Shown: positions 46,910 to 58,896 of the stretch, in pieces | Layout of the letters: every line of letters starts with the position of its first letter | Numbering within the stretch: the stretch's first letter is position 1 | Program-made: the position numbers and the translations under genes | Assembly: GCA_030272155.1 (NCBI GenBank) | Contig: CP126201.1 | Span: 3,508,501-3,572,500, forward strand | Direction of reading: 5' to 3' | Length of the DNA stretch: 64,000 bases | DNA from: Tetradesmus obliquus | Lineage: Eukaryota > Chlorophyta > Chlorophyceae > Sphaeropleales > Scenedesmaceae | Notes under the pieces: model-generated | Told to the model about the DNA's origin: nothing | Seen by the model: only the letters and a program-made list of their open reading frames with translations | Database searches by the model: none

Positions 46910-49900
46910 CACCACCACCAGCACCAGCAGCAGCACGGCCAAACCAATGACAACAGCAGCAGCGGCAGCAGCAGCATTGCAGAGCCGCATTCAGCCATGT
47001 GCAACCGTTCAGCGCTGCTGACCTGAGTCCCGAGCCGGGGTCACTCTTGCCGCTTGCAGCAGTCGGGTTGTAGTAGTGCATCTCCACTGTTGCAGCAAAC
47101 AAGGCAGGGCAGCATGCGCTGAACTTAAGACAACACATCACATGATAGGGACAACAATGTGCAGGTAGCTGTTTCACTGGAGTGCAGATGCAACCTACTC
47201 ACTAAGCTCCTTTGGTACACGATGGCCACACCATGGTATAGTATGTTATGGTATGGTATGGAATGGTAATACATGGTCCGGTCTGGTCTGGTATTGTATG
47301 GTGTGGTGTGGTGTGGTGCTGATGATTGTTGCTGACTTAAGTGTGAAACAGGCCTTCACTGCATACCAGGCATCTACCGCTGCAGCCTGAACAAAACCCA
47401 CCCACAAAGATTGAGAACGAGCCCTTCCCCATGGGTAGGCCAGCTTCCTGAGGCAGCTTAGTGGGTGGGGCCTTCCTGTGCGGGGCAACCTGGCGAGTGG
47501 CAGCAGCAGCAGCAGCAGCAACAGAAGCAGACTGTGAGCAGTATGATTACAGCAGCAGCAACAACAATGCCAGCATAGCTCCTGCAGCACGGCTTTGAAA
47601 CCTCTCAACCTGCAGGAGCAGCAGTGCTATCACCCAGCAGCAAGCAGCTAGCAGCAGGCTGACTGATGTCGTGCCGGTGCAGGGCCAGCAGCCAGCAGCG
47701 GCAACTACAGCCTGCTGCATGCAGCAGCGCCTGCAGCATGCAGCATGCAGCATGCAGAAGCAGCATGCAGAAGCAGCATGCAGAAGCAGCATGCAGAAGT
47801 TGCAGCAGCATGCAGCATGCAGAAGCAGCAGCAGCAGCAGCAGCAGCAGGCAGAAGCAGCATGCAGCAACTGCAGCATGCAGCAACTGCAGCATGCAGAA
47901 GCAGAAGCAGCAGCAGCATGCAGCATGCAGAAGCAGCAGCAGCAGCATGCAGCAACTGCAGCCTGCAGCATGCAGAAGCAGCAGCAGCAGCATGCAGAAG
48001 CAGCAGCCTGCAGCATGCAGAAGCAGCAGCAGCAGCATGCAGCATGCAGAAGCAGCATGCAGCATGCAGAAGCAGCAGCAGCATGCAGAAGCAGCAGCAG
48101 CATGCAGAAGCAGCAGCAGCATGCAGAAGCAGCAGCAGCAGCAGTGCCTGCAGCATGCAGAAGCAGCAGCATGCAGAAGCAGCAGCAGCAGCATGAAACA
48201 TGCAGCAGCCAGCAGCATGCAGAAGCAGCAGCATGCACCATGCAGAAGCAGCAGCATGAAGCTGCAGAAGGAGCTCTCACCATGTACAGCTGTGAGCATT
48301 TCTTGATGTGGCTGTCCAGGTCATAGGGCCCTGTGCCGTTCAGTGCCAGCAGCTGCTTTGCATCCGCCTCAAATTGGGAGTCAGGCTGGCATGCGTAGGT
48401 GAGGGAGTGATGCACCATGGGTGACCTCCAGATAGACTCATAACCAATGATGTGGTACTTCCTGCAGCACAGAGCAGCACCGCAGCAACGGGTGAGGAGT
48501 CCGTCCGCTGTGCGTTTTGTGTAGGTGTGTGGAGAGGTTATAAGTTATAGCCGCCGTGCAGTGCCATGCACGCCCCGGCCCGGTGTTTCAAAGCTTGCCA
48601 ACTGTTTCCAACCCTCTCAGGAGGCTGCCGTGCCAGTTGCACATGTGTAAATGCGGCACATGCCATTGTTTGGGCTGCATATACAGGTGCGACCATGCAA
48701 CAAGAGCGATGTCTTGTGAACTACCGCAGCGACTGCATTGATAACATGATGGCTGGCTCTTGCAACCGCAGTGCAGACGAACATCAGCTGGCAACTCACT
48801 GGTCTGTGGGTACTTGGGTGTAGCACACCAAATAGGTGGTCTCTCTTGCCGGTATGGCAGACCGTGGGCACTTGATCTCCACAGACAACGTGCCATCAGC
48901 GTTCTTGGTCACTGGCGGTGGTGTGTACTTGGAGGCTTGAACTGCAGCAGCCCTTGCTGCGCTCTCCTGAGCATCCTGCGGCTGACTTTGGTCAGCAGAC
49001 TTATCACACTCTTGCGACAGACAGATCCGCGCTGCACTGCTGCTGCTTGGGCCTTCTGCTGACACCTCTCGGCCATGCATGAAGTTGCGGACAATGGCCT
49101 CCACTTGTGCACCTGGTGGCTGCTGCTGCTGCTGCTGCTCAGTTGCCACAGATGCTGCTGCTGCTGCTGCTGCACTATCTTCTGCCACAGCACCCCGAGT
49201 TGATGACGCCTGCTCTGCCAGCAACACAATACCCACACTGCCCCTGTTGTTCAAGCCATGGTAAGTGACGCCCGCAAAGTTCTTGGTAGCAACCATTCCA
49301 TGAGCCCAGAGCATCACACACTGCTGCCCAGCAACAATCTCATAATCACCGGCGAGGTCACACGGCTTCAGCTTGCGGGACAAGACAGCAGACCAGATGC
49401 CTGCGTGCATTTGGGTGGTTTGGAAAGGCAGCAGCTGCGCTGTGAGTGAGTGTGTTGCATCTTCACGTGTGGCAAGTTGCTGCTGCTGCTGCTGCTGCTG
49501 CATGCATTGGCCCAGAGGGTATGTGTTTTTGCATTTGGTGAACTGACAACAAGGGTGCGCAGCAGTTGATTTTGAGGCTGGCAGGCACAATCAGGGTCAT
49601 GTGCTGCAGCAGAGCACCAGCAGTGCTGCAAGGTTGTCACTCCCATGTGTGCGCAGCATGCACGGCAGTGCAGATGCGCGTGTTGCTGCTGTTGGAGTGC
49701 AGCAGCCCACCATTTTTGTAGTCCATGCTGCGTAGAAGCACATCCTGTGACGTGTCGGCAATTGGATGCGCAAATGCCACAGCACGGGCATCAGTCACGG
49801 CCCAGCCCTGCCCTTGGCGGTGAACCACCCACATGTCAGCGCCTGCACAGGCATGCCATGCCAGTGGGCAAATCACAGCAAAGTCAGTTGGCGATTGTGT

Positions 49901-50416
49901 GAGTACAGTTGGTGCTGAAATGGTGCATGGGCAAGCAGCAGCAGTTCCCTTCCAGAGTAGCAGATAGGGGTGTGAGAGGTGAGCCGCTTTTGGGCTGCAC
50001 CACTAGTGGTACCTGCCGGGGCTGTGCTAGCACAGGTGCTGTGCTGAGCTGTCAGACACATGCATGCAGCACTGGCCAGTACGAACGGTTGTATGGCACC
50101 TCAAAGAACCCCATTGTACTGTGTGCATCATTCAGCAGCAATCTGCGGGTGCTGCATTAAATATCTCACCTTTCATGGAGCCGTGCACGTTTAAGCCCAG
50201 GCCCATCCAGCCCATGTCTGCGCCGTCTGTCATCATGTACTTTATGGTTATCGCATCGCTGCCGTTTGCAGCCCACATGACAGCGCTCTCGCCCGTGGAG
50301 AGCTCTTGGCACCCCGCAAACCGAGAGTCCTCAGCGAGCAGCACCTCGCAGCCCGACAGAGCTCCAGCACCACGCATTGCGACAAGCGACATCAGGACTA
50401 ACACGATGAGCCCCAT
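45042..50416 (-). CDS. DOMON-domain type II copper monooxygenase (dopamine beta-hydroxylase-like)
   Basis: Ten exons: 50416-50170, 49842-49711, 49400-48800, 48461-48281, 47489-47402, 47086-47023, 46788-46651, 46250-46011, 45777-45751, 45213-45042; 629 aa. A signal peptide (first 20 residues) precedes a DOMON domain (about 25-170). After an Ala/Gln linker come both copper monooxygenase domains: 'KYHIIGYES' and 'MVHH' (CuH histidines near 344-345), 'LPQEAGLPMG', 'VEMHYYNP', 'MVHGH' (CuM histidines near 497 and 499) and 'EEMC' with the CuM methionine near 573. All expected copper ligands I can check are present. The family hydroxylates using ascorbate and oxygen; the algal substrate is unknown. 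No C-terminal membrane segment is seen, so it is probably secreted or lumenal. The EEMC motif depends on a 27-nt microexon. Confidence 0.9.
47228..47320. repeat. GGTATGGTATG-like simple repeat
   Basis: Degenerate TATGG and TGTGG units run through this part of intron 5 of the monooxygenase gene. Confidence 0.75.
47723..48262. repeat. GCATGCAGAAGCAG minisatellite in monooxygenase intron 4
   Basis: Over 500 bp consist of GCATGCAGAAGCAG units of varying length mixed with extra CAG triplets. Each unit contains the palindrome GCATGC. The repeat lacks stops in several frames on both strands, so it mimics long Gln/Ala/Ser or Leu/Cys-rich genes. Confidence 0.92.
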
Positions 50417-51252
50417 GTTTGCCGGATCGCCAGCACTGCAGAGATTGTCGAAAACTTCACACTGCCGCGAGAGCACGCTTTGGTTTCCCTACGTGGTTCA
50501 ACTTGTCTGATCCATTGACCAAAGCGGAAAATATTAAGTACTGAACTGCAGTGCAGGCCACGGGCGCACAGCAGCTGGCCTGACAATTTATGCGCGCCAA
50601 CAACAAGTGACAAGTGACAGGGTAGATTGACAGCCACAAGTGACAGGGTGACAGCCACAGTGACAGGGTAGATTGAAAGCCACAAGTGACAAGTGAGCGG
50701 CAAGAACTGAATTGCAGTGCAGGCCACGGGCGTATCCAGCATTAAATTCATGCTGAGCGGGTTGTTGGATGCCGGACCTGAACCATGGCGCAGCTGATAT
50801 TTTGAAATCTGAGGGCTGCACTCGCGGTCGCCCAGTTACTGCATCCCCAAGCTTGTACTGCAGCATTCAACCGAGCTGCTCAAGCTGCTCACAGTGCCAC
50901 AAGGGTTCCGGGCTTAGGTGCTCATTGCGCTGTTGCTGCTGCTGCTGCTGCTGACAAGTATACGTGCCTCGTGTATATTACGCTGTGGAGATACGGCTGT
51001 TTTTGCATATACTGCAACTACGAAGCGAATTCGTGCATCAAGCAGTTTGCTGCAGCACCGGTGGCTGTAGATGGGAGCACAGCTCAGCAGGGCCTGCTAC
51101 TGAGCGTCCAGCGTATGTCAGGCCAGTTATTTGACACGTGTGTATCATGTGCAAACCACCCGCTCGCTCAGCCCCTGGATACCATTTGCCGATCGTATCT
51201 GGCTAAACACGTTGGCTGATCGTTTGGTGAACTCTGCGAAAAGCACAGCAGA
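50417..51252. other. Divergent promoter region between two secreted-protein genes
   Basis: This 836-bp gap separates the start codons of the minus-strand monooxygenase and the plus-strand DUF5054 gene, so it should hold both promoters. It contains a tandem repeat (50605-50700), a 25-bp direct repeat (near 50542 and 50706) and a CTG run near 50932-50953. Confidence 0.6.
50605..50700. repeat. CAAGTGACAGGGT direct repeats
   Basis: The words ACAAGTGACAGGGTAGATTG and GACAGCCAC recur three to four times in the divergent promoter. A longer word (GCAGTGCAGGCCACGGGCG) flanks them on both sides at about 50547 and 50714. Confidence 0.8.
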
Positions 51253-52770
51253 ATGCACAGGATTCGCCTGCTGCTCGGTGTGCTGCTTCTGTCACTGGTT
51301 CACACAGCCCTTGCAGGTAAGACCAGCTCCACATCACTTGATCTTAAAGGCTACACCGTTCACCTGGTGTTCAGCAATCACCTGGTGAGTGGGTACCGGA
51401 ACTTACGGGTGAAATAAACCTAGGCCCCTCGTACAAGCTGTAAACCCAGAAACCCTTGTCAAATGACTGTATTTCGTTGCGGCGTAATGTCGTGCCACGT
51501 TCAGGGCGGCGAATCAGCGCAGTGTACCGACAACAGCTCTGCTGCTATTGCTGCTGCTGCTGTTCACCCTTGGACTGTGCTGCTGTTGCTGTGTCTTCAG
51601 GATGTTGGCTTCACTGACTTGGACAATGAAGTGATCAACTTATACTTTCACACGCACTACCCGGCTGCTGTGAGTTGCGTCTTGCAGGCAACCGTGGGAA
51701 CGTAACCAGTCGAGGCAGCGTCATGCAGTGCGCATTTGAATTGCAACAAGCAGCCATGCAGATGTTCTGGCCAACAAGATGCAGCGGCACAGCAGCAGCA
51801 GCAGCAACACGTAAACCGTTAAACACACATTGTTACTCGCAGCATGCCACCAAGTCATGCCTCGTGTGTCAACCATCCTCCACTTTCATAGTTGCACTAG
51901 CAACGCATCCTGCGTATGCACTCGTCAGTGACGTTCCATCGATTCAACATCCACATCTGTGCTGTTTGTTGCTGCACACCCTTGAGTACTTAGATACAGC
52001 TGGCTCACAGTTTGCCTTGCCTCTTGTGCTGTGCTGTGCTGTGCTGTGCTGTGCCTGTCCCCTGCTGCTCACTGTGGCCTTCTGCAGATCAAGCTGGCAA
52101 AGCAGCTGCAGGAGTCCCCAGACAACACGCATGGGGACCGCTTCCACTACCTCACTCATTCCTGGCTCATATCACTCTTCTTTGACTGCCCTCCTGGCCT
52201 TGGCGTGAAGTGCCCAAATGCAACACATGTTGCTGATGTCCAGGCAGCTGTCGAGGAGGGCGTTATAACATGGCACGCCATACCATTCAATCCACAGTAC
52301 GAGGTGAGAAGTGTGAGGTGCGGGTGACAGAAGGTGTGAGAAGTGTGAGGGGCTACAAGAAGATATCAGAAGCCAAGTGTCCATGCTTGTCTGGATGGAA
52401 TCCTAGCCGCAAGTTGACAGACGCGCAAATGGAATGGGGGCTATGAGGAAGCGAGAGAGTATGTTGTAGCACTTTTGGCAGTGGCTGCTGTGCTGTGTGC
52501 TGCATGCATGCTCAGGTTTCAGTGTTAGCTGAGCTAGCTGCAGCTGCAGCTAAAGCGCTGCAGCTAGCACCTCACCTACTGGGCCCCAACTTGCTGTGGC
52601 TGCAGCTGCTGTCCCTGACGCTGCTGTCACTTCAATTCTGCTGCTGCTGCCAGGTGTTTGATGCCGACCTGCTTGCTGCTGCTGTTGACCTGACGCATGG
52701 CTTGGATGCACGCTTTGGCCAGCACAAGAAGCGCATGGCCAGCCTGGTAAGTGCACTGCTGGCAGCCGCC

Positions 52771-52806
<36 letters not shown>

Positions 52807-53522
52807 CGCCACTAAGCTGTCCACAAAACAGCGCAACAACGCTTTCAAAATCACGCAACCCCCATAATTGCGTTACAGGCACTGTGCGTTGGCAAGCAGC
52901 TGTGCTGTATGTTTGTTCATCCTTTTTGACAGCACAGCTTATTGCCTTTTACTCACTGTTGCTTGTATGCTAGGCAATGTGTCCCGCAACTGCTGTGCAC
53001 ATGCGCCATGCAGTTGACCCGCAACTGCTGTGCACATGCGCCATGCAGTTGACCCGCAACTGCTGTGCACATGCGCCATGCAGTTGACCCGCAATGAACA
53101 GTGCATGCCCGTGTCCTGGCGCGACATACGCCTTTTTTCCGCTGCTATTGTTATGTGCTGCAGCGTGACGTCCCAGGACTCACGCGTTCAAGCATTCCTG
53201 TGCTTGCCTCAAAGGGTGTCCAGGGCATCACTGGGGGAGTGAATGCCTTCAGTGCACCCCCGGGTGTGCCCAAGAACACCCCTTTTATCTGGAGGGATGA
53301 AGAGAGTGGCACACAGCTGCTGGCCATGTGGCACCCAGGCAAGTTCAATGTTGCAAGTCCGGCTGCTGCTGCTGCTGCTGCTGCTGCTGCATGCTCTGAT
53401 GCTGGCCATGTGGCACCCAGGCAAGTTCGATGTTGCAAGTGCGGTTGCTGCTGCTGCTGCTGCTGCTGCATGCTCTGATGCTGGCCATGTGGCACCCAGG
53501 CAAGTTCGATGTTGCAAGTGCG

Positions 53523-53554
<32 letters not shown>

Positions 53555-53953
53555 ATGCTCTGATGCTGGCCATGTGGCACCCAGGCAAGTTTAATATTGC
53601 AAGTCCGGCTGCTGCTGCTGCTGCTACTGCTGCTGCTGCTGCTGCTGCATGCTCTTTGCTGGCCATGTGGCACCCAGGCGAGTGGGGTGCTGCGAGTTTT
53701 TATTGCTGCAATGACGTGCTGCTGTTGAGCCAGTAGGACAGGAAATGAAGCAATCATATGTGGCAGAAGCACTGTGCGTATGTTGTACAAATTCCTGCTG
53801 TGAAGCACTGCACGCTGCACATGTTCAACTGCCACGCCGCGCAATGCACTCTATGGCAGCGTCACCTGCTGCATGCTGTGCTGCTGCCCCTGGTGTGATT
53901 CCTTGGCGTTCCAGCACTGCACGTGCTTAGCTGCCATGGTTCGGCAACAGATC

Positions 53954-53984
<31 letters not shown>

Positions 53985-56900
53985 TGCATGCTTCTCCCGC
54001 CAGGTGGTTACTCTGGCAGCGTAAACGGCACCCTCATTGACAGCAGGCAGGACTGCGTCACCGCGCCTGGCTTTAAGCACGCCCTCTGCGTCTCCTGGAG
54101 GAACGACAACTTAGGTGCGTGGGGCTTTGAAGGTACTGCATTTGCTGATCTGTGTGTGCAGCTGTGCAGCTGCCGAACTGGGCTGCATGCCTCTGCTGTG
54201 GCAAGTGACCTGCAAAAAAGGACATACAGGCAGTGGCAGGTGCTGTGAAGCACACGTTAGGTGTGCAATTGGCAGCCCACATGATTGAGTGTCAGCACGT
54301 CAGTTGCGGGTGCAATTCAGCACGACGTATGCCATGTTTTACTACGAAGTCAACTGTGCCACAGCACATGTGACATCACCCATACGCAGTCAGCTACTGC
54401 GTAACCTGCCACGTTGTCCGCCACCCATTCACATACTCCCCTCTTGCTGCACACCTGCTGTGCAAATTCAGGTCCGCCTGAGACGCTGGAGGAGCTGCAA
54501 ACGATGTTTGCTGTCGCGCGGCAGCAGTGGCCAGGAGCGACTGTGAAAGCCAGCAGCCTGGATGCATACCTGGAGCAGCTGAGCGGCGCTGTTGAGGCTG
54601 GCGAAATCAAGCTGCCTGTTGTAACAGGTGCGTGTTTGTGAGTGGCTGTGGTTTGTGTGGTCTATGCACTGCCGGCATTGCATGTGCTACTAACTGCAAG
54701 CTACAACTCAAACTACAACTCGGACCACCTGCCTTCATCATTGTCATGTCACATGCACACCTGCTTTATCCTTGTGCAGGCAAAATAGATGACACCTGGA
54801 ATCATGTATGCATTGCCTCGGCCATGGCCGCATGACTAGTCACCGCGCAGTGCTCTGAAATTGCTGATCGTCCTGCCTTTCACTATCACTTGCCGCCATA
54901 TGTCTGCAGGTGAGATCGGTGACACTTGGATCCATGGCATCGCCTCAGACCCTGGCCGCATGGCTAGCTACCGCGCAACACTCAGGGCGCGACACACCTG
55001 CAGGCACACACCACACTGCGATTCTGAGGTGCGCCAGCTCTACTGCTGTGCTAGGCACAGTGCTAGTTACAGTGCATTTGGATGTGTGTTGATGCCATGG
55101 TTGCAAGCCTGCCAGCGCGCATTGTTTGAGGCGGACTTCCTGTGCGATGAGCTGCAACCTGCCTGCTGTTTCTGTACGATGCTCCACTGTTCAGCATCAA
55201 CAGGTTGAACTGTAATGATGAGACAGCCTGCGCTGCTGCAACTGCTGTGCTATGCTGTTCCGTGCTGTGCTGTGCAGTCGCCTGCCTTCCACAACTTCAC
55301 CCGCATGTTGGTCAAGGTGGCAGAGCACACCTGGTGAGCAGCAGCCGGCAGCCAAGCCGTTGTCTTGGAAATTATTGACTTTACAGTTGACCTGGCATCA
55401 GCAAGTCCATTTGACGCACTAGCAACATGCGCAAACAGGGGAGGGAGCTGATGGCATGTCGGCCTGCTGCATCAGTTGCTGTGCACCCATGGGTCCGTAT
55501 CCTTCAAACGATGTTTTTCACAGATTGCAATTGGGACGTTGGCTGTTTGCAGAGGCGTGGCCCAACCAGTATTGTCAAACCAATGTAACTTCTTCATCAA
55601 CCAGTACTTCAATCGTCATAACTGGTGCTGTCTGCAGGGGTGTGTCCTTCAACCAGTACTTCAACGACTTCAGCAATTACACAAATGCTTGGCTGCACCA
55701 GCTGCTGGAGGAAGGAGAGGCAGCACACGCCAACCTAGCAGTGTGCGTGGAAAGCTGGCGGCGGCAGCGGCAGTACGTGGACTGGGCCCTAGAGGTGGGT
55801 CACTGCTGGCCCCTGTAGCGGCTCTAGTTTAGAGCTATACTGCAAGAGTTATACTGCAAGAGCTGCTTGTTTTGTGCTTACCTTGTGGGGCTGGCTGTGT
55901 CAGTGGAAAGCTGGCCGAGGCAGTACGTGGACTGGGCACTGGAGGTGGGTCAGTTGCTAAGGAATGCAGTGCTGATCGTGTTGTGTATCAGCCGCTTACC
56001 TTGTGGGGGTTGCAGTGCAGGCCCGTACCCGCTGAGCTTGCAGTGTACAATAGTATCTCAACTGAGTCAGACTTCAAGGCTGACTTTCACACTGGCACAT
56101 CCTCAGTGAGTGATCGCCACTGCTTCTGCTGCTGCGGCTGCTGCCGCAACAGGCGCTGCCGCTGAAGCACCCCATCCGTGCTTACGTGGCACAAGACAGG
56201 CAGGCGCGCAGCCAGGCACACAAACGGCTGCACCCGCAGCAGATGCAGGCTGAAGGAGCAGTGCCCTTGTTGCCACTGGCGGAACGTTCAGCTGCTGCTG
56301 CTGCTGCAGCAGCAGCGCCAAATGGCAGAATGCAACCAGGCAGCAGCAGCAGCAGCAGCACAGGGGTTTTGCATGACTGCGGGTGTGCTGGTGGCAGTAA
56401 CCCTGAGCAGCTGCTGTTCTGCAGCAAGCATTGGCTGCTGCAAGTCGACCCTGAAACAGGTGGGCACAGCATATTTTTTGGCAACTGCACTGCCAGCATG
56501 TCATTTTATCTGTTGGTACAACAAGTGTTCAACCATGTTTTGACCAAATTTGACCAGCACCATTTGCCTGCTGCAAGGGAGGTGCATGGCAGATGCACAG
56601 CAGCAGCTGGATGCCGTTAGCATCGCTGCTGCATGAGTGCAGCTTGCCCGTGGATGCTCCTGTGCACTGCAAGCATCACAGGCATATGCGCCGCAACTCC
56701 TGCACATGTGCATGGCAAGTGGCAAGTGCACATTCCAGCTTACCACACATGCAAGCAGCCAACCAACACAAGCTCTGTCGGCTGTCACCGGTGTGTGCAT
56801 TGCTTGCAGGCGGGCTGTTGCGCCTGCAGCGAATGTACAGCAAGAAAGCCCTTGGCAACGATTGGGCTGCGGGACCAGCAGCTGCTTTGACCCCTGCAGA

Positions 56901-58896
56901 CCAGCAAGGAGCGCCTGTCATAAAATCAGACAGCGCAGCTGCTTTCAAGCGCAAGGTTTTGGACGTTAGAAGCAGTCGGCGGCGGCAGCGGCAAGGCCAG
57001 GCTTCTACTTCAGCGGGAAGCAGCTGTGGCAGCAGCAGCAGCAGCAGCGGTGAAGGTCTGACCAAGCGCCGCAAGCCAGCTGCTGCGTTTGGCCAAGTGC
57101 AGTACAACGTGTACAACCTCGATGACTACCAGTTTGTGTGAGTGGGCTTTACGCTGAGCATGTGCCGCTGATATACAAAAAGGCGAACAGGCCAAAAAGA
57201 AAAATGAAAGATACGTCCAATAAATGGTATAAATAGTTTATTCGAATGCAGCTCTGTTTCCAGTGCAGGTGCAGGACAATGCATTTGGTTGTGTGAGTAG
57301 CACTCACACCAAGGTTGGCTGCCAAGCAATGCATCATTTTGCCCTCTCGTCATGCTGTGCTGCAGATGCTCTCCCACTGTACTGCCTGATCCCTGTCTTT
57401 GTACTGCCGGCTCCCCGTCTGTACTGCCGATTCACACGCACCCTCCCATTGTACTGCCTGCTTTCTTTAACTGTACCGCAGCTGGGACAACTACGCCATG
57501 CTGCACCCTGTGTGGGTGGGCGACTTTGGCAAGCAGAACATGTCAGCCAGCAGCAACCTGTCTGCACAGGCCCAGGTAAGAGCGGGGCTGCTGTTCTGCC
57601 ACACACGAAGACTGCTGTTCTGCCAGCATATGCAGCTGCACAGACACACGCGCCTGCTCCGTGTGGCAGCAGAGCAGCAGTTCAGCAGTTTACGCATTGT
57701 GATATGCGTGCGTGTGGCAGCTGCATGGCCATAAGTGGTGTGTAATGTACTGCAACATGTTGTCCACCTGCAGGGGCTGTTCTGCACTTACCTTGTGTGA
57801 GACGACTATGGTTGCCTCATGCCAAGCACTCAGGGTGCGCACATATCATGGTCGCTGAGATACTTCAACTCTGTTCCTGTGTTTCCTGCAGGCGAAACTA
57901 GAGCAGGTCTTTCACAAGGAAGACAAAACACTCGGGCTCATGTTACACCTCAAGCTGAGCTTCCCAGACAGGCTTGTGCAGCTTGCAGGCGCCCCTGCAG
58001 CAGCATGGCTGGTGCTGCACGCACCTCCAGACACGCCACAGCTGCATGTAACGCTTGCCTGGCAGAACAAGACTGTCACAAGGCTGCCAGAGGCGCTGTG
58101 GCTGCGGTTTAGGCCGGGGCCTGGGGCCGTGGATGAGGAGAGCTGGGTGATGAAGAAGATGGACAGTCACATTAAGCCACAGGAGGTGAGGTTATGTGCG
58201 GTGATGTGCAGAGGCGTGGTAAACAGGGTTGAGATGTGTGGCAAATAGGGCACGTGCCACATGTGTGTTGTTGAAGCCTGCTGCAGTTGTACCCAGTGAT
58301 TACATCGCGCCATGGTAGCTACCATATAGGCAGCAGGTCAAAGCATAGAACCATCAACAGTGCAGATGCTCAAACACGATGCACAGCTCAGCATGACACG
58401 AGCTGGGAATGTGCAAGCGTGACAGTCGACACCAACGCGGCGGCTGCCTGCATCCTACCTGCTACCGAACCGCCCTGCCTCTTCGCAACCTGTTGCTTCA
58501 CACCCACCTTTCTGGCAATACTGCTGCTGTTACTGCTGCTGCTGTTGCTGCTGCTGCTTTGTTTATTTACGCCGCCAGATCATCGTCAACGGCAGCCACG
58601 CACTACACGCTGTCTCACAAGGCGTGAGCGTGCTCAGCAGAGATCATAGTGAGCAGCTGCACATCAGCACACTTGATGTCCCCCTGGTCAACCTTGGCAG
58701 GCCCAACTCCTTCCCCAACCCCTGCGACGGACCCGACATGGCGCATGGCGTGTCATTTAACATTGTTAATACCATCTGGGGCACTAATTTTGCCATGTGG
58801 ATGCACAATCCTAAGGATGCAAACATGGCATTCAGGTTTGTGTTGGAGGCAGACAGGATGAGCAGCAGAGAAGGCTCCAGGCCACAGCCTGCGTGA
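51253..58896 (+). CDS. DUF5054 protein, GH38-like, predicted secreted glycosidase
   Basis: Sixteen exons: 51253-51384, 51601-51669, 52088-52303, 52654-52746, 53164-53338, 54004-54114, 54472-54627, 54910-55028, 55278-55333, 55638-55794, 56016-56105, 56153-56459, 56810-57137, 57482-57575, 57892-58185, 58579-58896; about 904 aa. A signal peptide (1-21) leads to 'VFSNHLDVGFTD', like the metal-binding start of GH38 mannosidases. Other DUF5054 landmarks are 'LTHSWLISLFFDCP', 'ITWHAIPFN', 'RDVPGLTRSSIPVL', 'LAMWHPGGYSG', 'EIGDTWIHGIASDP', 'ALWLRFRP' and 'WGTNFAMWMHNP'. The activity is predicted from fold only. Exon 11 shows no family similarity and is uncertain; omitting it keeps the frame and gives 874 aa. 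The intron after exon 5 begins with GC, not GT. Several introns carry copies of exon ends. Confidence 0.88.
52986..53094 (+). repeat. 35-bp tandem repeat in DUF5054 intron 4
   Basis: The unit containing CGCAACTGCTGTGCACATGC and GCCATGCAGTTGACC occurs three times in direct tandem, followed by a partial copy, about 70 bp before exon 5. Confidence 0.92.
53318..53690 (+). repeat. DUF5054 exon 5 end with GC donor, five copies
   Basis: 'LAMWHPG' coding sequence and the GC donor recur with copies starting near 53322, 53403, 53483, 53568 and 53661, about 80-93 bp apart, separated by CTG runs of different lengths. The last has GCGAGT in place of GCAAGT. Confidence 0.94.
54770..54980 (+). repeat. DUF5054 exon 8 start, decayed upstream copy
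   Basis: Sequence at 54770-54850 (acceptor TGCAG, then 'DDTW' and 'HGR'-like coding) resembles the real exon 8 start at 54910 but contains stops. Spacing is about 130 bp. Confidence 0.75.
55550..55946 (+). repeat. DUF5054 exon 10, copies of both ends
   Basis: Upstream of exon 10 (55638-55794), diverged pieces of its start ('NQYFN' coding) occur near 55550 and 55595. Downstream, its end ('VESW...QYVDWALE') with donor recurs at 55895-55944, 150 bp away. Confidence 0.78.

Noticed and set aside
47545-48420. Long Leu/Cys-rich and Gln/Ala-rich open frames
   Set aside because: They come from the minisatellite in a monooxygenase intron; it lacks stops in several frames on both strands.
56016-56105. 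Exon 11 of the DUF5054 gene as a certain exon
   Set aside because: Splice sites and phase fit, but it has no family similarity and exon 10 joins directly to exon 12 in frame; kept as uncertain in the model.
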